From positions 1-64,000 of the forward strand of contig CAYSYM010000009.1 in assembly GCA_964435115.1 (NCBI GenBank): a stretch of DNA of 64,000 bases, written 5' to 3'. A program made the position numbers and the translations under genes. The stretch is from CAYSYM01 sp964435115 (lineage in GTDB: Bacteria > Chloroflexota > UBA6077 > CF-72). This document shows, piece after piece, positions 9,218 to 17,178 of the stretch (position 1 is its first letter; every line of letters starts with the position of its first letter). The notes beneath the pieces were generated by a model that saw only the letters and a program-made list of their open reading frames with translations, did no database searches and was not told where the DNA came from.

Positions 9218-10713
9218 CCGGAAACCAACGCGTGACTCCCATCGAGCGCCTGAGCACCGGCAATCCTGCCCTCGACCGCATCCTCGGCGGCGGGCTTCCG
9301 GCGCGGTCGGCTACGGTCATCGCCGGCGAGCCGGGCGCCGGCAAGACCGTCTTTACCCTCCAGGTCCTCTTCCACCTCGCCCGGCAAGGCAAGAAGTGCC
9401 TCTACTTCACCACCCTGTCCGAGCCGGCCCTGAAGCTCATCCGCTACATGCAGCTCTTCTCGTTCTTCGACCAGCACCTCCTGGATGAGCGGGTCATCTT
9501 TGTCGATCTCGGCTCCGACCTCCGCGCCGATGGCGCCGGGCCGGCCCTGGACGAGATCGTCGGGCGGGTCGAACGGGAGGAGCCAGACCTGGTCGCCGTC
9601 GACAGCTTCAAAGCGATCCACGACCTGCTCGGCGAGCCGGCCCGCTCCCGCGCCTTCGTCTACGACCTGGCCGTGCAGATGGCCGGCTGGGGGGCGACCA
9701 CCCTGCTGGTCGGCGAGTACACCCCGGAGGAGATCGCCACCCAGCCCGAGTTCGCGATTGCCGACGGCATCATTCGCCTGGCGAGCGAGCGCCAGGAGCT
9801 GACCGCAGTACGGGCATTCGAGGTGCTCAAGCTGCGCGGCGCCGACTACGTCACTGGGCGGCACTTCTTCGAGATCGGTCCGGACGGGCTCGACTTCTAC
9901 CCGCGCGTGTGGGCACCGGAATGGCGCCCTGGTCCGCCCGCGTCCATGGCCGTCCGCGTCTCCACGGGGGTCGAGGGGCTCGATCAATTGCTCCACGGCG
10001 GGCTTCCTCGACACAGCTCGACGGTTGTGCAAGGGGGGACCGGCATCGGCAAGACGCTCCTGAGTCTGCATTTCCTGATCGATGGGGCGCGCCGCGGCGA
10101 ACGCGGCATCTATTTCACGCTCGAGGAGACGCCGGAGCAGCTGAGTGGCGTCGCCGCGAACTTCGGTTGGGATCTGGAGGCCCTGCAATCCCAGGGTCTC
10201 CTGACCATCAGCTATACCTCCCCGGTCGAGCTGTCGACCGACCGGTTCTTGAACGAGGTGCGCCAGCAGGTCGAGGCGATCGGCGCGGTGCGCGCGGTGC
10301 TCGACAGCGTGACGAGCCTCGCCCTCGGCATCCCCTCCGAGCGGCGATTCCGCGAGCTGGTCTATGCCCTGACCAAGCACCTGCGCTCCGTCGGCGCCAC
10401 GCTCGTGATGACGATGGAGGTGGCCGAGCTCCTCGGCTCAGCCCAGCTCACCGGCCACGGGGTCTCGTCGATCACCGACAATGTCATCCTGCTGCGGTAT
10501 GTGGAGATGGCCGGCCACCTACGGCGGGCGATTGCGGTGCTCAAGGCCCGCGGCGTGCGGCACGAGACGGAATTGCGCCAGATGAGCGTTGAGGATGATG
10601 GCCTCCACGTTGGTCCGGCCCTTACCGAGCTCCGCGGGGTGCTGACCGGAGTCCCCACGCCCGTGGAGGGCCGCGCGGCAGCAGAGATGCCGCGAGGGGA
10701 GAGCGACCGATGA
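9214..10713 (+). CDS. KaiC-like two-domain RecA-superfamily ATPase
   Basis: 499 residues made of two tandem KaiC domains. Walker A motifs are GEPGAGKT (residues 38-45) and GGTGIGKT (274-281). The second domain keeps the paired catalytic glutamates (FTLEETPEQL). The first has FTTLSEP at the same place, so one of the pair is Ser there. Double-domain KaiC proteins form hexameric ATPases/autokinases. In cyanobacteria they keep circadian time with KaiA and KaiB, and neither is present here. Start GTG 9214 and stop both overlap neighbours by 4 bp, placing it in a three- or four-gene unit with a histidine kinase. A role as an ATP-dependent signalling scaffold is more likely than a true clock. Confidence 0.88.
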   Translation: MTGNQRVTPIERLSTGNPALDRILGGGLPARSATVIAGEPGAGKTVFTLQVLFHLARQGKKCLYFTTLSEPALKLIRYMQLFSFFDQHLLDERVIFVDLGSDLRADGAGPALDEIVGRVEREEPDLVAVDSFKAIHDLLGEPARSRAFVYDLAVQMAGWGATTLLVGEYTPEEIATQPEFAIADGIIRLASERQELTAVRAFEVLKLRGADYVTGRHFFEIGPDGLDFYPRVWAPEWRPGPPASMAVRVSTGVEGLDQLLHGGLPRHSSTVVQGGTGIGKTLLSLHFLIDGARRGERGIYFTLEETPEQLSGVAANFGWDLEALQSQGLLTISYTSPVELSTDRFLNEVRQQVEAIGAVRAVLDSVTSLALGIPSERRFRELVYALTKHLRSVGATLVMTMEVAELLGSAQLTGHGVSSITDNVILLRYVEMAGHLRRAIAVLKARGVRHETELRQMSVEDDGLHVGPALTELRGVLTGVPTPVEGRAAAEMPRGESDR

Positions 10714-12713
10714 TCGCATCGGGCGGAACGACACCTGTCTCCGCGCCGGCGGGGCGCGCCCTGTACGACATCGCCCAGGTCCTGGAGTCGGCCCAGGACG
10801 CCGAGCCGCGAGTTGGTCGCGTCCTGGAGCTGCTCGGGCGGCTGGTGCCGTACGAACAATGCGCGCTCCTCTTGCGCCAACCCGCTGGGGGCCTCCAGTT
10901 CACGGTGCAGCCCGATCATGGAGGCCGCGGGCACCTGAGTCTGCGCGCTCCATTGGAGCGTCTGCTCGGCCTCCTGACCGACCATGTCCCCATGGATGCG
11001 GCCGACCTCTGGCCGGGCATGGCGAGCCCCCCGCTCTGGCAGGCGCACCTGGCCGTGCCGGTGATCGCGCTCGATCGGGTGTTCGGGGTGCTCGCCGTCG
11101 GCCGGGCTGCGCCCGATGCCTACGGCGAGGAGCATCTCAGCCTCCTCTCGGTCGTCGCCTCGCAGCTCGGCGCGTACCTGGCGGCTCTGCAGGCGCGCGA
11201 GGCCGAGAACGCCGAGGCGTTGGTCCGCGAGCGGCTCGCCCACGCTGAGACGGGGGCGGCGCGGGAGCGGGCCACAAGCATCCTCGAGAGCATCACCGAC
11301 GCCTTCTTCGCCCTCGACGCACAGTGGCGCTTCAGCTACGCGAACCGACGGGCCGAGCAGTTGCTACGGCGACCCCGGGGCGAGCTCATCGGGACACAAC
11401 TCCTCGAGGCGCTGCCGAGCGACCTTGCTCGGCCGTTCCAGGAGGCGCTTGGCCGCGCCGAGGCTGCACGGGTGACGGTGGAATTCGAGGCCCATTCCTC
11501 CACTCTCGATGCCTGGTTGGAAGTCCACGTCTATCCAGCGGCCGAGGGCCTGTCGGTCTACGCCCAGGACGTGACGGAGCGGCGGCGCGCCGAGGCGCGG
11601 CTGCGCCAGCGGGAGGCGCAGCTTGCCGAGGCGCAGGCGATCGCTCGGCTCGGGAGCTGGGAGTGGGACATCGTCCGCGACGCGGTCACCTGGTCCGACG
11701 AGCTGTACCGGATTTACGGCCTGGATCCCGAGCATTTCGAGGCGACTTTCGAGGGATTCCTGGCCCGCGTCCATCCGGAGGAGTGGGAGCGGGTTCGGCA
11801 GGTCATCGAGACGGCCCTGCGGGAGGGCAAACCGTTCGACGTCGAGTACCGCATCATGCGCCCGGACGGCGCGGTCCGCCTGCTCCACGGACACGGGGAG
11901 GTCGTGGTCGACGCGGCGGGCCGGCCGGTGCGGATGGTCGGCATGGCGCAAGATGTCACCGAGCGTGTGGAGGCCGAGGCGCGCGCCCGGGAGCTCGCCC
12001 GTGAGCAGGCGGCGCGGGCCGAGGCGGAGCGCGCGCATGCGAGCCTGCAAACCTTTCTCGGGATCGTCGCCCACGACCTGCGCAATCCGCTCTCCTCGAT
12101 CCTGGGCTACGTCCAACTGCTGCGGCGGGGCGGGGCCTCGGCTGCTCCCGAACGCCTCGGTCCGGCGCTGGAGGCTATCGAAGGCCAGGCTCGGCGGATG
12201 CGGCAGATGATTGACACGCTGGTGGACGCGGCGCGGATCGGGGCAGGCGAGCTCAGGCTGCATCGCGAGCCGACCGATCTGGCGGCGCTGGCACGCCAGG
12301 CGGTCGCGGCCGTGCAGGCCACCACCGAGCGGCACCGCATCGTGCTGGAGGCGCCCGAGCGCCTGGAGGGCGAGTGGGACCTGGGACGGCTGGCGCAGGT
12401 GCTCGATAATCTGCTCGGCAACGCCGTCAGGTACAGCCCCGAGGGCGGGGAGATCCGCCTCCAGCTGCGATGGGAGGACGATCAGGCGGTCATCAGCGTC
12501 ACCGATCACGGGCTGGGCATGCCCGCCGAAGACCTGCCGCGGCTTTTCCAGCTCTTCTCGCGGCTGGAGACCGGAAACGGTATCGAGGGCAGCGGCCTGG
12601 GGCTGTACATCGCGCGGAGCGTCGTCGAGGCCCACGGCGGGCGGATCTGGGCCGAGAGCCCGGGCCCGGGGCAGGGCTCCACTTTCAGCATCGCCTTGCC
12701 CCTCAAGCGCTAG
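10710..12713 (+). CDS. Cytoplasmic sensor histidine kinase (GAF-PAS-PAS-HisKA-HATPase)
   Basis: 667 residues without clear membrane segments. From the N-terminus there is a GAF-like domain (about 15-165), a PAS domain (about 190-290, FFALDAQWRFSYANRRAEQLL), a second PAS/PAC (about 305-425, ending VGMAQDVTERVEAEARA), a short coiled coil, the HisKA H-box IVAHDLRNPL (phospho-acceptor H455) and the ATPase domain with N-box (LDNLLGNAVRYS), G1 (DHGLGMP), F-box and G2 (GSGLGLYIA). ATG 10710 overlaps the KaiC-like stop by 4 bp. No response regulator lies next to it, so the output is unknown. Coupling to KaiC recalls the SasA-KaiC pair of cyanobacteria, though SasA has a KaiB-like sensor domain that is absent here. 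Confidence 0.9.
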   Translation: MIASGGTTPVSAPAGRALYDIAQVLESAQDAEPRVGRVLELLGRLVPYEQCALLLRQPAGGLQFTVQPDHGGRGHLSLRAPLERLLGLLTDHVPMDAADLWPGMASPPLWQAHLAVPVIALDRVFGVLAVGRAAPDAYGEEHLSLLSVVASQLGAYLAALQAREAENAEALVRERLAHAETGAARERATSILESITDAFFALDAQWRFSYANRRAEQLLRRPRGELIGTQLLEALPSDLARPFQEALGRAEAARVTVEFEAHSSTLDAWLEVHVYPAAEGLSVYAQDVTERRRAEARLRQREAQLAEAQAIARLGSWEWDIVRDAVTWSDELYRIYGLDPEHFEATFEGFLARVHPEEWERVRQVIETALREGKPFDVEYRIMRPDGAVRLLHGHGEVVVDAAGRPVRMVGMAQDVTERVEAEARARELAREQAARAEAERAHASLQTFLGIVAHDLRNPLSSILGYVQLLRRGGASAAPERLGPALEAIEGQARRMRQMIDTLVDAARIGAGELRLHREPTDLAALARQAVAAVQATTERHRIVLEAPERLEGEWDLGRLAQVLDNLLGNAVRYSPEGGEIRLQLRWEDDQAVISVTDHGLGMPAEDLPRLFQLFSRLETGNGIEGSGLGLYIARSVVEAHGGRIWAESPGPGQGSTFSIALPLKR

Positions 12714-12854
12714 GAGGCCGGGTCACGGGTCCGGCCAGTGCGGGGGGAGAGCCAGGGGACACAGGCAGGGGGGGCGGGTTCACCGCTCCGGTGGTGGCCG
12801 CCGAGGTGACCCGATCACGCCCGCGGCGGGGACGGAGCAGGGCCGTCGGGGGCC
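12714..12854. other. Non-coding stretch before the transposase remnant
   Basis: I see no conserved reading frame, hairpin or promoter here. It lies between the kinase stop and an IS5-type transposase tail, so it may hold decayed insertion-sequence DNA. Confidence 0.3.
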
Positions 12855-13025
12855 ATGCTGCCCCGCCGCTGGGTCGTGGCGCGCTCCAACGCCTGGGTGG
12901 CCCGCTTCCGCCGCCTGGCGCGGGACTACGAACGTCTGCCTCAGACCCTGGCCGGTCTGCACTTCGTCACCTTCGCCTGCCTCCTGCTCGCGCGCTTCGC
13001 CGCCCTCATGTCCGAAAGTGCATAA
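12855..13025 (+). pseudogene. Remnant of an IS5-family transposase (C-terminal tail)
   Basis: A 56-codon frame beginning [20 protein letters not shown] and continuing [24 protein letters not shown]. This is the highly conserved C-terminus of IS5-family DDE transposases, usually written LPRRWVVERTFAWL...RRLSKDYE. The frame meets a stop at 12807 upstream, and the catalytic DDE core is missing. The Glu that normally follows WVV is Ala. The remnant is therefore inactive. It marks an old insertion between the kinase operon and the Rieske protein gene. I found no flanking inverted repeats. Confidence 0.75.
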
Positions 13026-13187
13026 CCGGCTCTAGTCGCACGCCCCGCCGGCAACGGGCCGCCGGCCCGCTGGCAGGTCGCGCGACGCTCCCGCGGCTGC
13101 TCGGCGCTATCCCGCGCCCGGGTGGCACGCGGCGTGCAGTCGAGCCGGACCGATTCATCTCGGACGCGACGCAGGGGGATCCAGCCC

Positions 13188-14120
13188 ATGGCGACCACCG
13201 GTGCCAGCATGCCGACGGCGAAACTGGCGAATCTCAAGGAGTTGGCGCGACTGCTCAACGACGGCGCGGCCGGCCAGACGGCGCCACTGGACCAGGCGGC
13301 CGAGCAGCTCCAGCGCTGGCTGCGGGCCGCGGTGAGCCAGGGCGGCACGTCCGCGCGGAGCGCCAAGAACCTGCTGAACGGCATCTGGCTCGGCCACCCG
13401 CTGCACCCGGCGCTGACCGACGTACCGCTCGGCGCCTGGTCGGCGGCGATGCTCATGGACCTGATCGGCGTGCGGCGGGGCGCGGACGCCGCCATCGCCA
13501 TCGGCACGTTGAGTGCCGTCCCCACGGCGATGGCCGGGATGGCCGACTGGGCCGACACGGAGGGGCGCCAGCGCCGGATCGGCCTGGTGCACGGCCTGCT
13601 GAACTCCCTCGCGCTGAGCTGCTTCGTCGGCTCCATGCTGGCGCGGCGCTCGGACGCCCGCCGGCTCGGCATCGGGCTCTCGACCCTCGGCCTGGGCATC
13701 GCCTCGCTCTCCGCCTGGCTCGGCGGCGAGCTCGTCTACCGCTGGGGCACCGGCGTCAGCCGGAACGCCTGGAGCCCGAGCATCGAGAAGTTCCAGGCCG
13801 TCGCCCGCCTCGACAGCCTGGAGGAGGGCAGGCTGGCGCGCGGCGAGGTGGAGGCCGACGGCCAGAAGCTCCCCCTCGTCCTCCTCAGGCGCGGTCGCCA
13901 GGTCTTCGCGTTGAGCGGCACGTGCTCGCACTGGGGCGGTCCGCTGTGGGAAGGCTCGCTCGTCGATGAGGACTGCGTGGAGTGCCCGTGGCACGCATCG
14001 CAGTTCAGCCTGCGCGACGGCAGCGTGCGCCAGGGGCCGGCCACCACCGCTCAGCCGCGGTTCGAGACGCGCATCCGTAACGGCAACGTCGAGGTCCGGC
14101 GAGCGCCCGCGGCTGCCTGA
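13188..14120 (+). CDS. DUF2231 membrane protein fused to a Rieske [2Fe-2S] domain
   Basis: 310 residues from ATG 13188, with AGGGGGA about 10 bp upstream. The N-terminal two-thirds has the DUF2231 motif LGHPLHPALTDVPLGAW and four to five membrane segments. The C-terminal third is a Rieske domain with C246-x-H248 (CSHWGG) and C266-x2-H269 (CPWHASQF). Rieske domains carry electrons at moderately high potential. Here the domain is of the ferredoxin/dioxygenase-like type (WHASQF). The membrane partner could be a redox sink or sensor. No oxygenase or cytochrome lies alongside, so its partner is unknown. Confidence 0.85.
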   Translation: MATTGASMPTAKLANLKELARLLNDGAAGQTAPLDQAAEQLQRWLRAAVSQGGTSARSAKNLLNGIWLGHPLHPALTDVPLGAWSAAMLMDLIGVRRGADAAIAIGTLSAVPTAMAGMADWADTEGRQRRIGLVHGLLNSLALSCFVGSMLARRSDARRLGIGLSTLGLGIASLSAWLGGELVYRWGTGVSRNAWSPSIEKFQAVARLDSLEEGRLARGEVEADGQKLPLVLLRRGRQVFALSGTCSHWGGPLWEGSLVDEDCVECPWHASQFSLRDGSVRQGPATTAQPRFETRIRNGNVEVRRAPAAA

Positions 14121-14211
14121 CGGCCGCGCCCCGGAGGATGCCGACGAGCTCGCGGTCGCGGCGATCTCCTGGTTCGAACTGGCGTGGCTGGCGAGGCCGG
14201 CCCCAGCATGA
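14113..14211 (+). pseudogene. Possible remnant of a VapC-type PIN toxin
   Basis: The frame ending at 14211 reads DADELAVAAISWFELAWLAR. It resembles the conserved N-terminal half of PIN-domain toxins (LAVSAISWWEVAWLA). There is no preceding PIN start region with its first Asp, and the frame stops right after the motif. It is best seen as a decayed toxin gene with no antitoxin beside it. The match is short, so chance similarity remains possible. Confidence 0.4.
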
Positions 14212-14232
14212 CCCCACACAGTCACGACCAAT

Positions 14233-14260
14233 CGGTGCCGCCGGGCGGTCGGCGGCACCG
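14233..14260 (+). terminator. GC-rich hairpin downstream of the Rieske gene
   Basis: Perfect 10-bp stem CGGTGCCGCC / GGCGGCACCG with an 8-nt loop. No U-run follows. It lies before the promoter of the next gene and may act as a transcription barrier between the two units. Confidence 0.35.
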
Positions 14261-14301
14261 GCGGGGGCGGCCCCGGGGCCCGGGTGGTAGGCTGGCCGGC
14301 A

Positions 14302-15609
14302 ATGCGTCGGCCGGCCGGGCAGCCTGAACGCGGCGCGCTTCCTGCTCCGGGCGCAGCGACGACCCGCGAGGCCGGCCTGGGGAGCAGCCCCGCGCACCGC
14401 GGCTGGGTCGGGAACTTCGCGATCATCCTGGTCTGCCAGGCGTTCATCTTCATCGGCTTCAGCTCGGTCTTTCCGTTCCTGCCACTGTACGTGCGCGAGC
14501 TGGGTGAGGACGAGACCGGGGCGGTGCTCTGGACCGGCGCCATCCAAGCCGCCGGCTCGGCCGTGCTGCTGGTCGCCACGCCCCTGTGGGGCGCCCTGGC
14601 TGACCGCGTGGGCAACAAGCCCATGGTGCTGCGGGCCCTGTTTGGGGCGGCCCTCTCGCTGGGCGCCATGGGCCTGGCCACCCAGGCCTGGCAGCTAGTG
14701 GTCCTGCGGACGATCCAGGGCGCAACGGCGGGGACGAACTCGGCGATCATGGCGCTGGCGGCCGCGGTCCTGCCGGCCAACCGCCTGGGGATGGGTATGG
14801 GCTTCCTCCAGACGGCGCAGTTCCTCGGCAGCTCGTTCGGCCCACTCGTCGGCGGCCTGGCGAGCGCCGCGCTCGGCTTCCGGGGCGCCTTCGGCGTCGC
14901 CGGGGCGGGTCTGCTCGCCACCGCGGTCGTGGTCGCCCTCTTCGTGCGCGAGCCTGAGCGCCGCCAGGCCAGCGCCGCCCCGGCGCTGAGCCTGGCGGGG
15001 CGGCTCGCTGCGGTCTCACGGTCGCCCCGGCTACGGGCTCCGATCCTGGCGATCTTCGCCTTCCAATCGTCCTACGCCGTGAGCATCACGCTGCTCCCCC
15101 TCCACGTCTCGAGCCTGGCGAGCGCCGCGGACGCTACGACGTGGGTGGGGCTCGTCCTCACCGCCGCCGCGCTCGGCGTCGCCGCGGGGGCCGCGGCCCT
15201 CGGCTGGCTAGGTGGGCGACTGGGAGAGCAGCGCGTGGCGCTCTTCTCGCTGGCCAGCACGGCCGTGCTCGTGCTCCCGCAGGCCTGGTTCACTACCCCG
15301 TTCCAGTTCGTGGTGCTGCGGGCGGCGCTCGGCTTCTGCGCCGGCGGCGTGCTGCCGTCGCTGCGGGCGACGCTGGGGCACGCGGCGCAGGCGGACGCTC
15401 GGGTGAGCGGGCAGGTTGGCGCGGTCTACGGCCTCGCCCAGAGCGCGTTCGCGGGCGGGCTGGTGGTTGGCCCACCGCTCGCCTCCCTCGTCGCGACCGT
15501 GTGGGGTCTGCCGGCGACCTACCTCGTGAGTGGCCTGCTCCAGGCGGCGACGACCGTCTGGTACTGGCGAACCACCAGCGGCGAGCTGGGGACGCGTCGG
15601 GTCGGGTGA
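14302..15609 (+). CDS. MFS efflux transporter (DHA1/TetA-like)
   Basis: 435 residues, twelve predicted membrane segments. The cytoplasmic loop after TM2 has the MFS motif GALADRVGNKPM, and the TM5 region carries GSSFGPLVGG (antiporter motif C-like). These features fit drug or metabolite:H+ antiporters. The N-terminal 40 residues are polar and cytoplasmic. ATG 14302 is preceded by TAGGCT (14288-14293) with an 8-bp gap and no Shine-Dalgarno sequence, as expected for a leaderless message. The substrate cannot be predicted. Confidence 0.85.
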   Translation: MRRPAGQPERGALPAPGAATTREAGLGSSPAHRGWVGNFAIILVCQAFIFIGFSSVFPFLPLYVRELGEDETGAVLWTGAIQAAGSAVLLVATPLWGALADRVGNKPMVLRALFGAALSLGAMGLATQAWQLVVLRTIQGATAGTNSAIMALAAAVLPANRLGMGMGFLQTAQFLGSSFGPLVGGLASAALGFRGAFGVAGAGLLATAVVVALFVREPERRQASAAPALSLAGRLAAVSRSPRLRAPILAIFAFQSSYAVSITLLPLHVSSLASAADATTWVGLVLTAAALGVAAGAAALGWLGGRLGEQRVALFSLASTAVLVLPQAWFTTPFQFVVLRAALGFCAGGVLPSLRATLGHAAQADARVSGQVGAVYGLAQSAFAGGLVVGPPLASLVATVWGLPATYLVSGLLQAATTVWYWRTTSGELGTRRVG

Positions 15610-15693
15610 GCGGTTCAGGCGCGCTGGTCCGGGCGGCCCCAGGCGCGGGCCGGCGGAGACAGAGATTGGTGCCGGGCGACCCGCGCGCAGCGC

Positions 15694-16938
15694 TCAGTTC
15701 GGCACGATGCCGAAGAGGACGCGCCGGCGCACCATGCCCCACAGGAGGAGCACCAGCCCGATCTGGACGAGGGGGTTCAGCACGTCCGCTGGCACGCTGA
15801 GCGGAAGGGCCGCCAGGTAGGGGCCGAGGTTGAAGATGAGCAGGATCAGGAAGAAGTGCACGATGTAGCCGTACAGCGCATGCTGGCCGAGCGGCAGCAG
15901 CAGCCATCCCGTCGCCCAGCGCAGCGGCCGCCAGAGGTAGGTCACCAGTGTGTAGGTGGTGATGGCCACCGCGACGAACGCCACCACCCGCCATGGCCGG
16001 ACCGAGACCTTGGCCGCCTGCCCGCTCAACGAGTCCGGCCCGGTGTCGAAGAACGGGAGGGGGAGCTGCCCGGCGGTTGAGCCGAGCGACTGCGTAGCCC
16101 AGTACACCGAGATGAGCGCCAGCAGGAACGCGGCGCCGAGGGACACCAGCGCCACCTGGACGTGCGGCCAGCGCTGGAGCCAGCGTGAGAACGCCAGCCG
16201 GTGGAAGCCGAGGACCTGGCCCGTGATGAAGAGGACCTGCCAGGCGGCGATCGGGAAGTTCTCGCCGTTGCGAATGGGCCAGGGGAAGGTGGCCTGCTGT
16301 GGGTAGGCCTGGTAGGCCAGCCACCACAGCCACGCGATCCCGAGCACCCATCGCCACAGCCCGAGCGACAGCAGGAGGAGCGTGATCGGCGAGAGGAGGA
16401 CGAGGATCGTGTACATCGCCAGGATCTCGGTGCCGTGGTAGGTGAAGTGGAGCGTCAGGGCCGCCACCACGAGCTCGTCGAACCCCTCGATCCCGAGCCC
16501 GAAGTCGCGACCTGTCCACAACGCGACGTCGGTGTACAGGTAGAGCGCCGAGAAGACGAGGGTGAGGACCACGGTCGCCACGTACAGCGTCCGGGCCCGC
16601 CGCAGCGCGTCCGTCATCGCCTCCACCAGGCCGCTACGCTCCATCTTGGCCTGGTAGGCCCGCCCCATGGCGACGCCGCTGATGAAGATGAACCCTTCGG
16701 CCGCCGAGACGTAGAAGCGGTTCCCGCCGGTGATCGCGTAGAGCCACGAGTCGCCCCCCAGGTGATCGACGACCATGGCGAAGAGGGAGAAGCCACGCAG
16801 GAGGTCGAGGCGCAGGTCCCGGCGCGCGGCGGCATCTGCGCTGGCGTTGTAGCTCAGCGCGCGCACCTGCGCGAGCAGGTCGAGCCGCGCTCGGGCGGCC
16901 CGTCGCGGGAGAGGCGGGGCGGCGACTGCGAGGCGCAT
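15694..16938 (-). CDS. OpgC-family multi-pass membrane protein
   Basis: About 414 residues from the ATG at 16938; an ATG 12 codons earlier is also possible. The segment RDLRLDLLRGFSLFAMVVDH and FYVSAAEGFIFISGVAMGRAY are typical of OpgC, a relative of acyltransferase-3 membrane enzymes. OpgC proteins O-acylate (succinylate) periplasmic glucans in proteobacteria, but the glucan synthesis genes opgG/opgH are not here. About ten membrane segments follow. It is a monocistronic reverse-strand gene, convergent with the upstream MFS gene. The substrate in this organism is unknown. Confidence 0.82.
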   Translation of the reverse strand: MRLAVAAPPLPRRAARARLDLLAQVRALSYNASADAAARRDLRLDLLRGFSLFAMVVDHLGGDSWLYAITGGNRFYVSAAEGFIFISGVAMGRAYQAKMERSGLVEAMTDALRRARTLYVATVVLTLVFSALYLYTDVALWTGRDFGLGIEGFDELVVAALTLHFTYHGTEILAMYTILVLLSPITLLLLSLGLWRWVLGIAWLWWLAYQAYPQQATFPWPIRNGENFPIAAWQVLFITGQVLGFHRLAFSRWLQRWPHVQVALVSLGAAFLLALISVYWATQSLGSTAGQLPLPFFDTGPDSLSGQAAKVSVRPWRVVAFVAVAITTYTLVTYLWRPLRWATGWLLLPLGQHALYGYIVHFFLILLIFNLGPYLAALPLSVPADVLNPLVQIGLVLLLWGMVRRRVLFGIVPN

Positions 16939-17178
16939 ACGGCTGGGCGACGGAAGCAGCTCGCCGTCGCACATTGTGTCCGGCGCCACCCGCCCCTGCC
17001 AGAAAATACCCGCCCAGGGTGTCGGCACGAACGGGCCGAGGCGGCCGACCGCGACCCGGGCTGAATAGGGGCGCCGTTGGAGCCGCACGCGGCGTGCCAG
17101 CTCGACCCCCTGGCCCGTCTGGGTCCGCTCCCAACCCGGGCACCCCACACCCAGCACTCGATGCCCTCAGGGATGCGC
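16939..17178. other. Intergenic region, nothing recognised
   Basis: These 240 bp between two reverse-strand genes hold no supported ORF. A CACAAT box lies on the - strand near 16975 and could be a -10 element for the OpgC-like gene. Nothing else stands out. Confidence 0.3.

Noticed and set aside
9214..12713. A true circadian clock
   Set aside because: No KaiA or KaiB and no SasA/RpaA pair; only a KaiC-like ATPase and a generic kinase are present.
14165..14180. TGGTTCGAAC as a tRNA T-loop
   Set aside because: No acceptor stem, D-arm or anticodon arm can be placed; it falls in the PIN-like frame.
14105..14211. A functional PIN toxin-antitoxin pair
   Set aside because: Only about 33 codons of similarity and no antitoxin; listed as a probable remnant.
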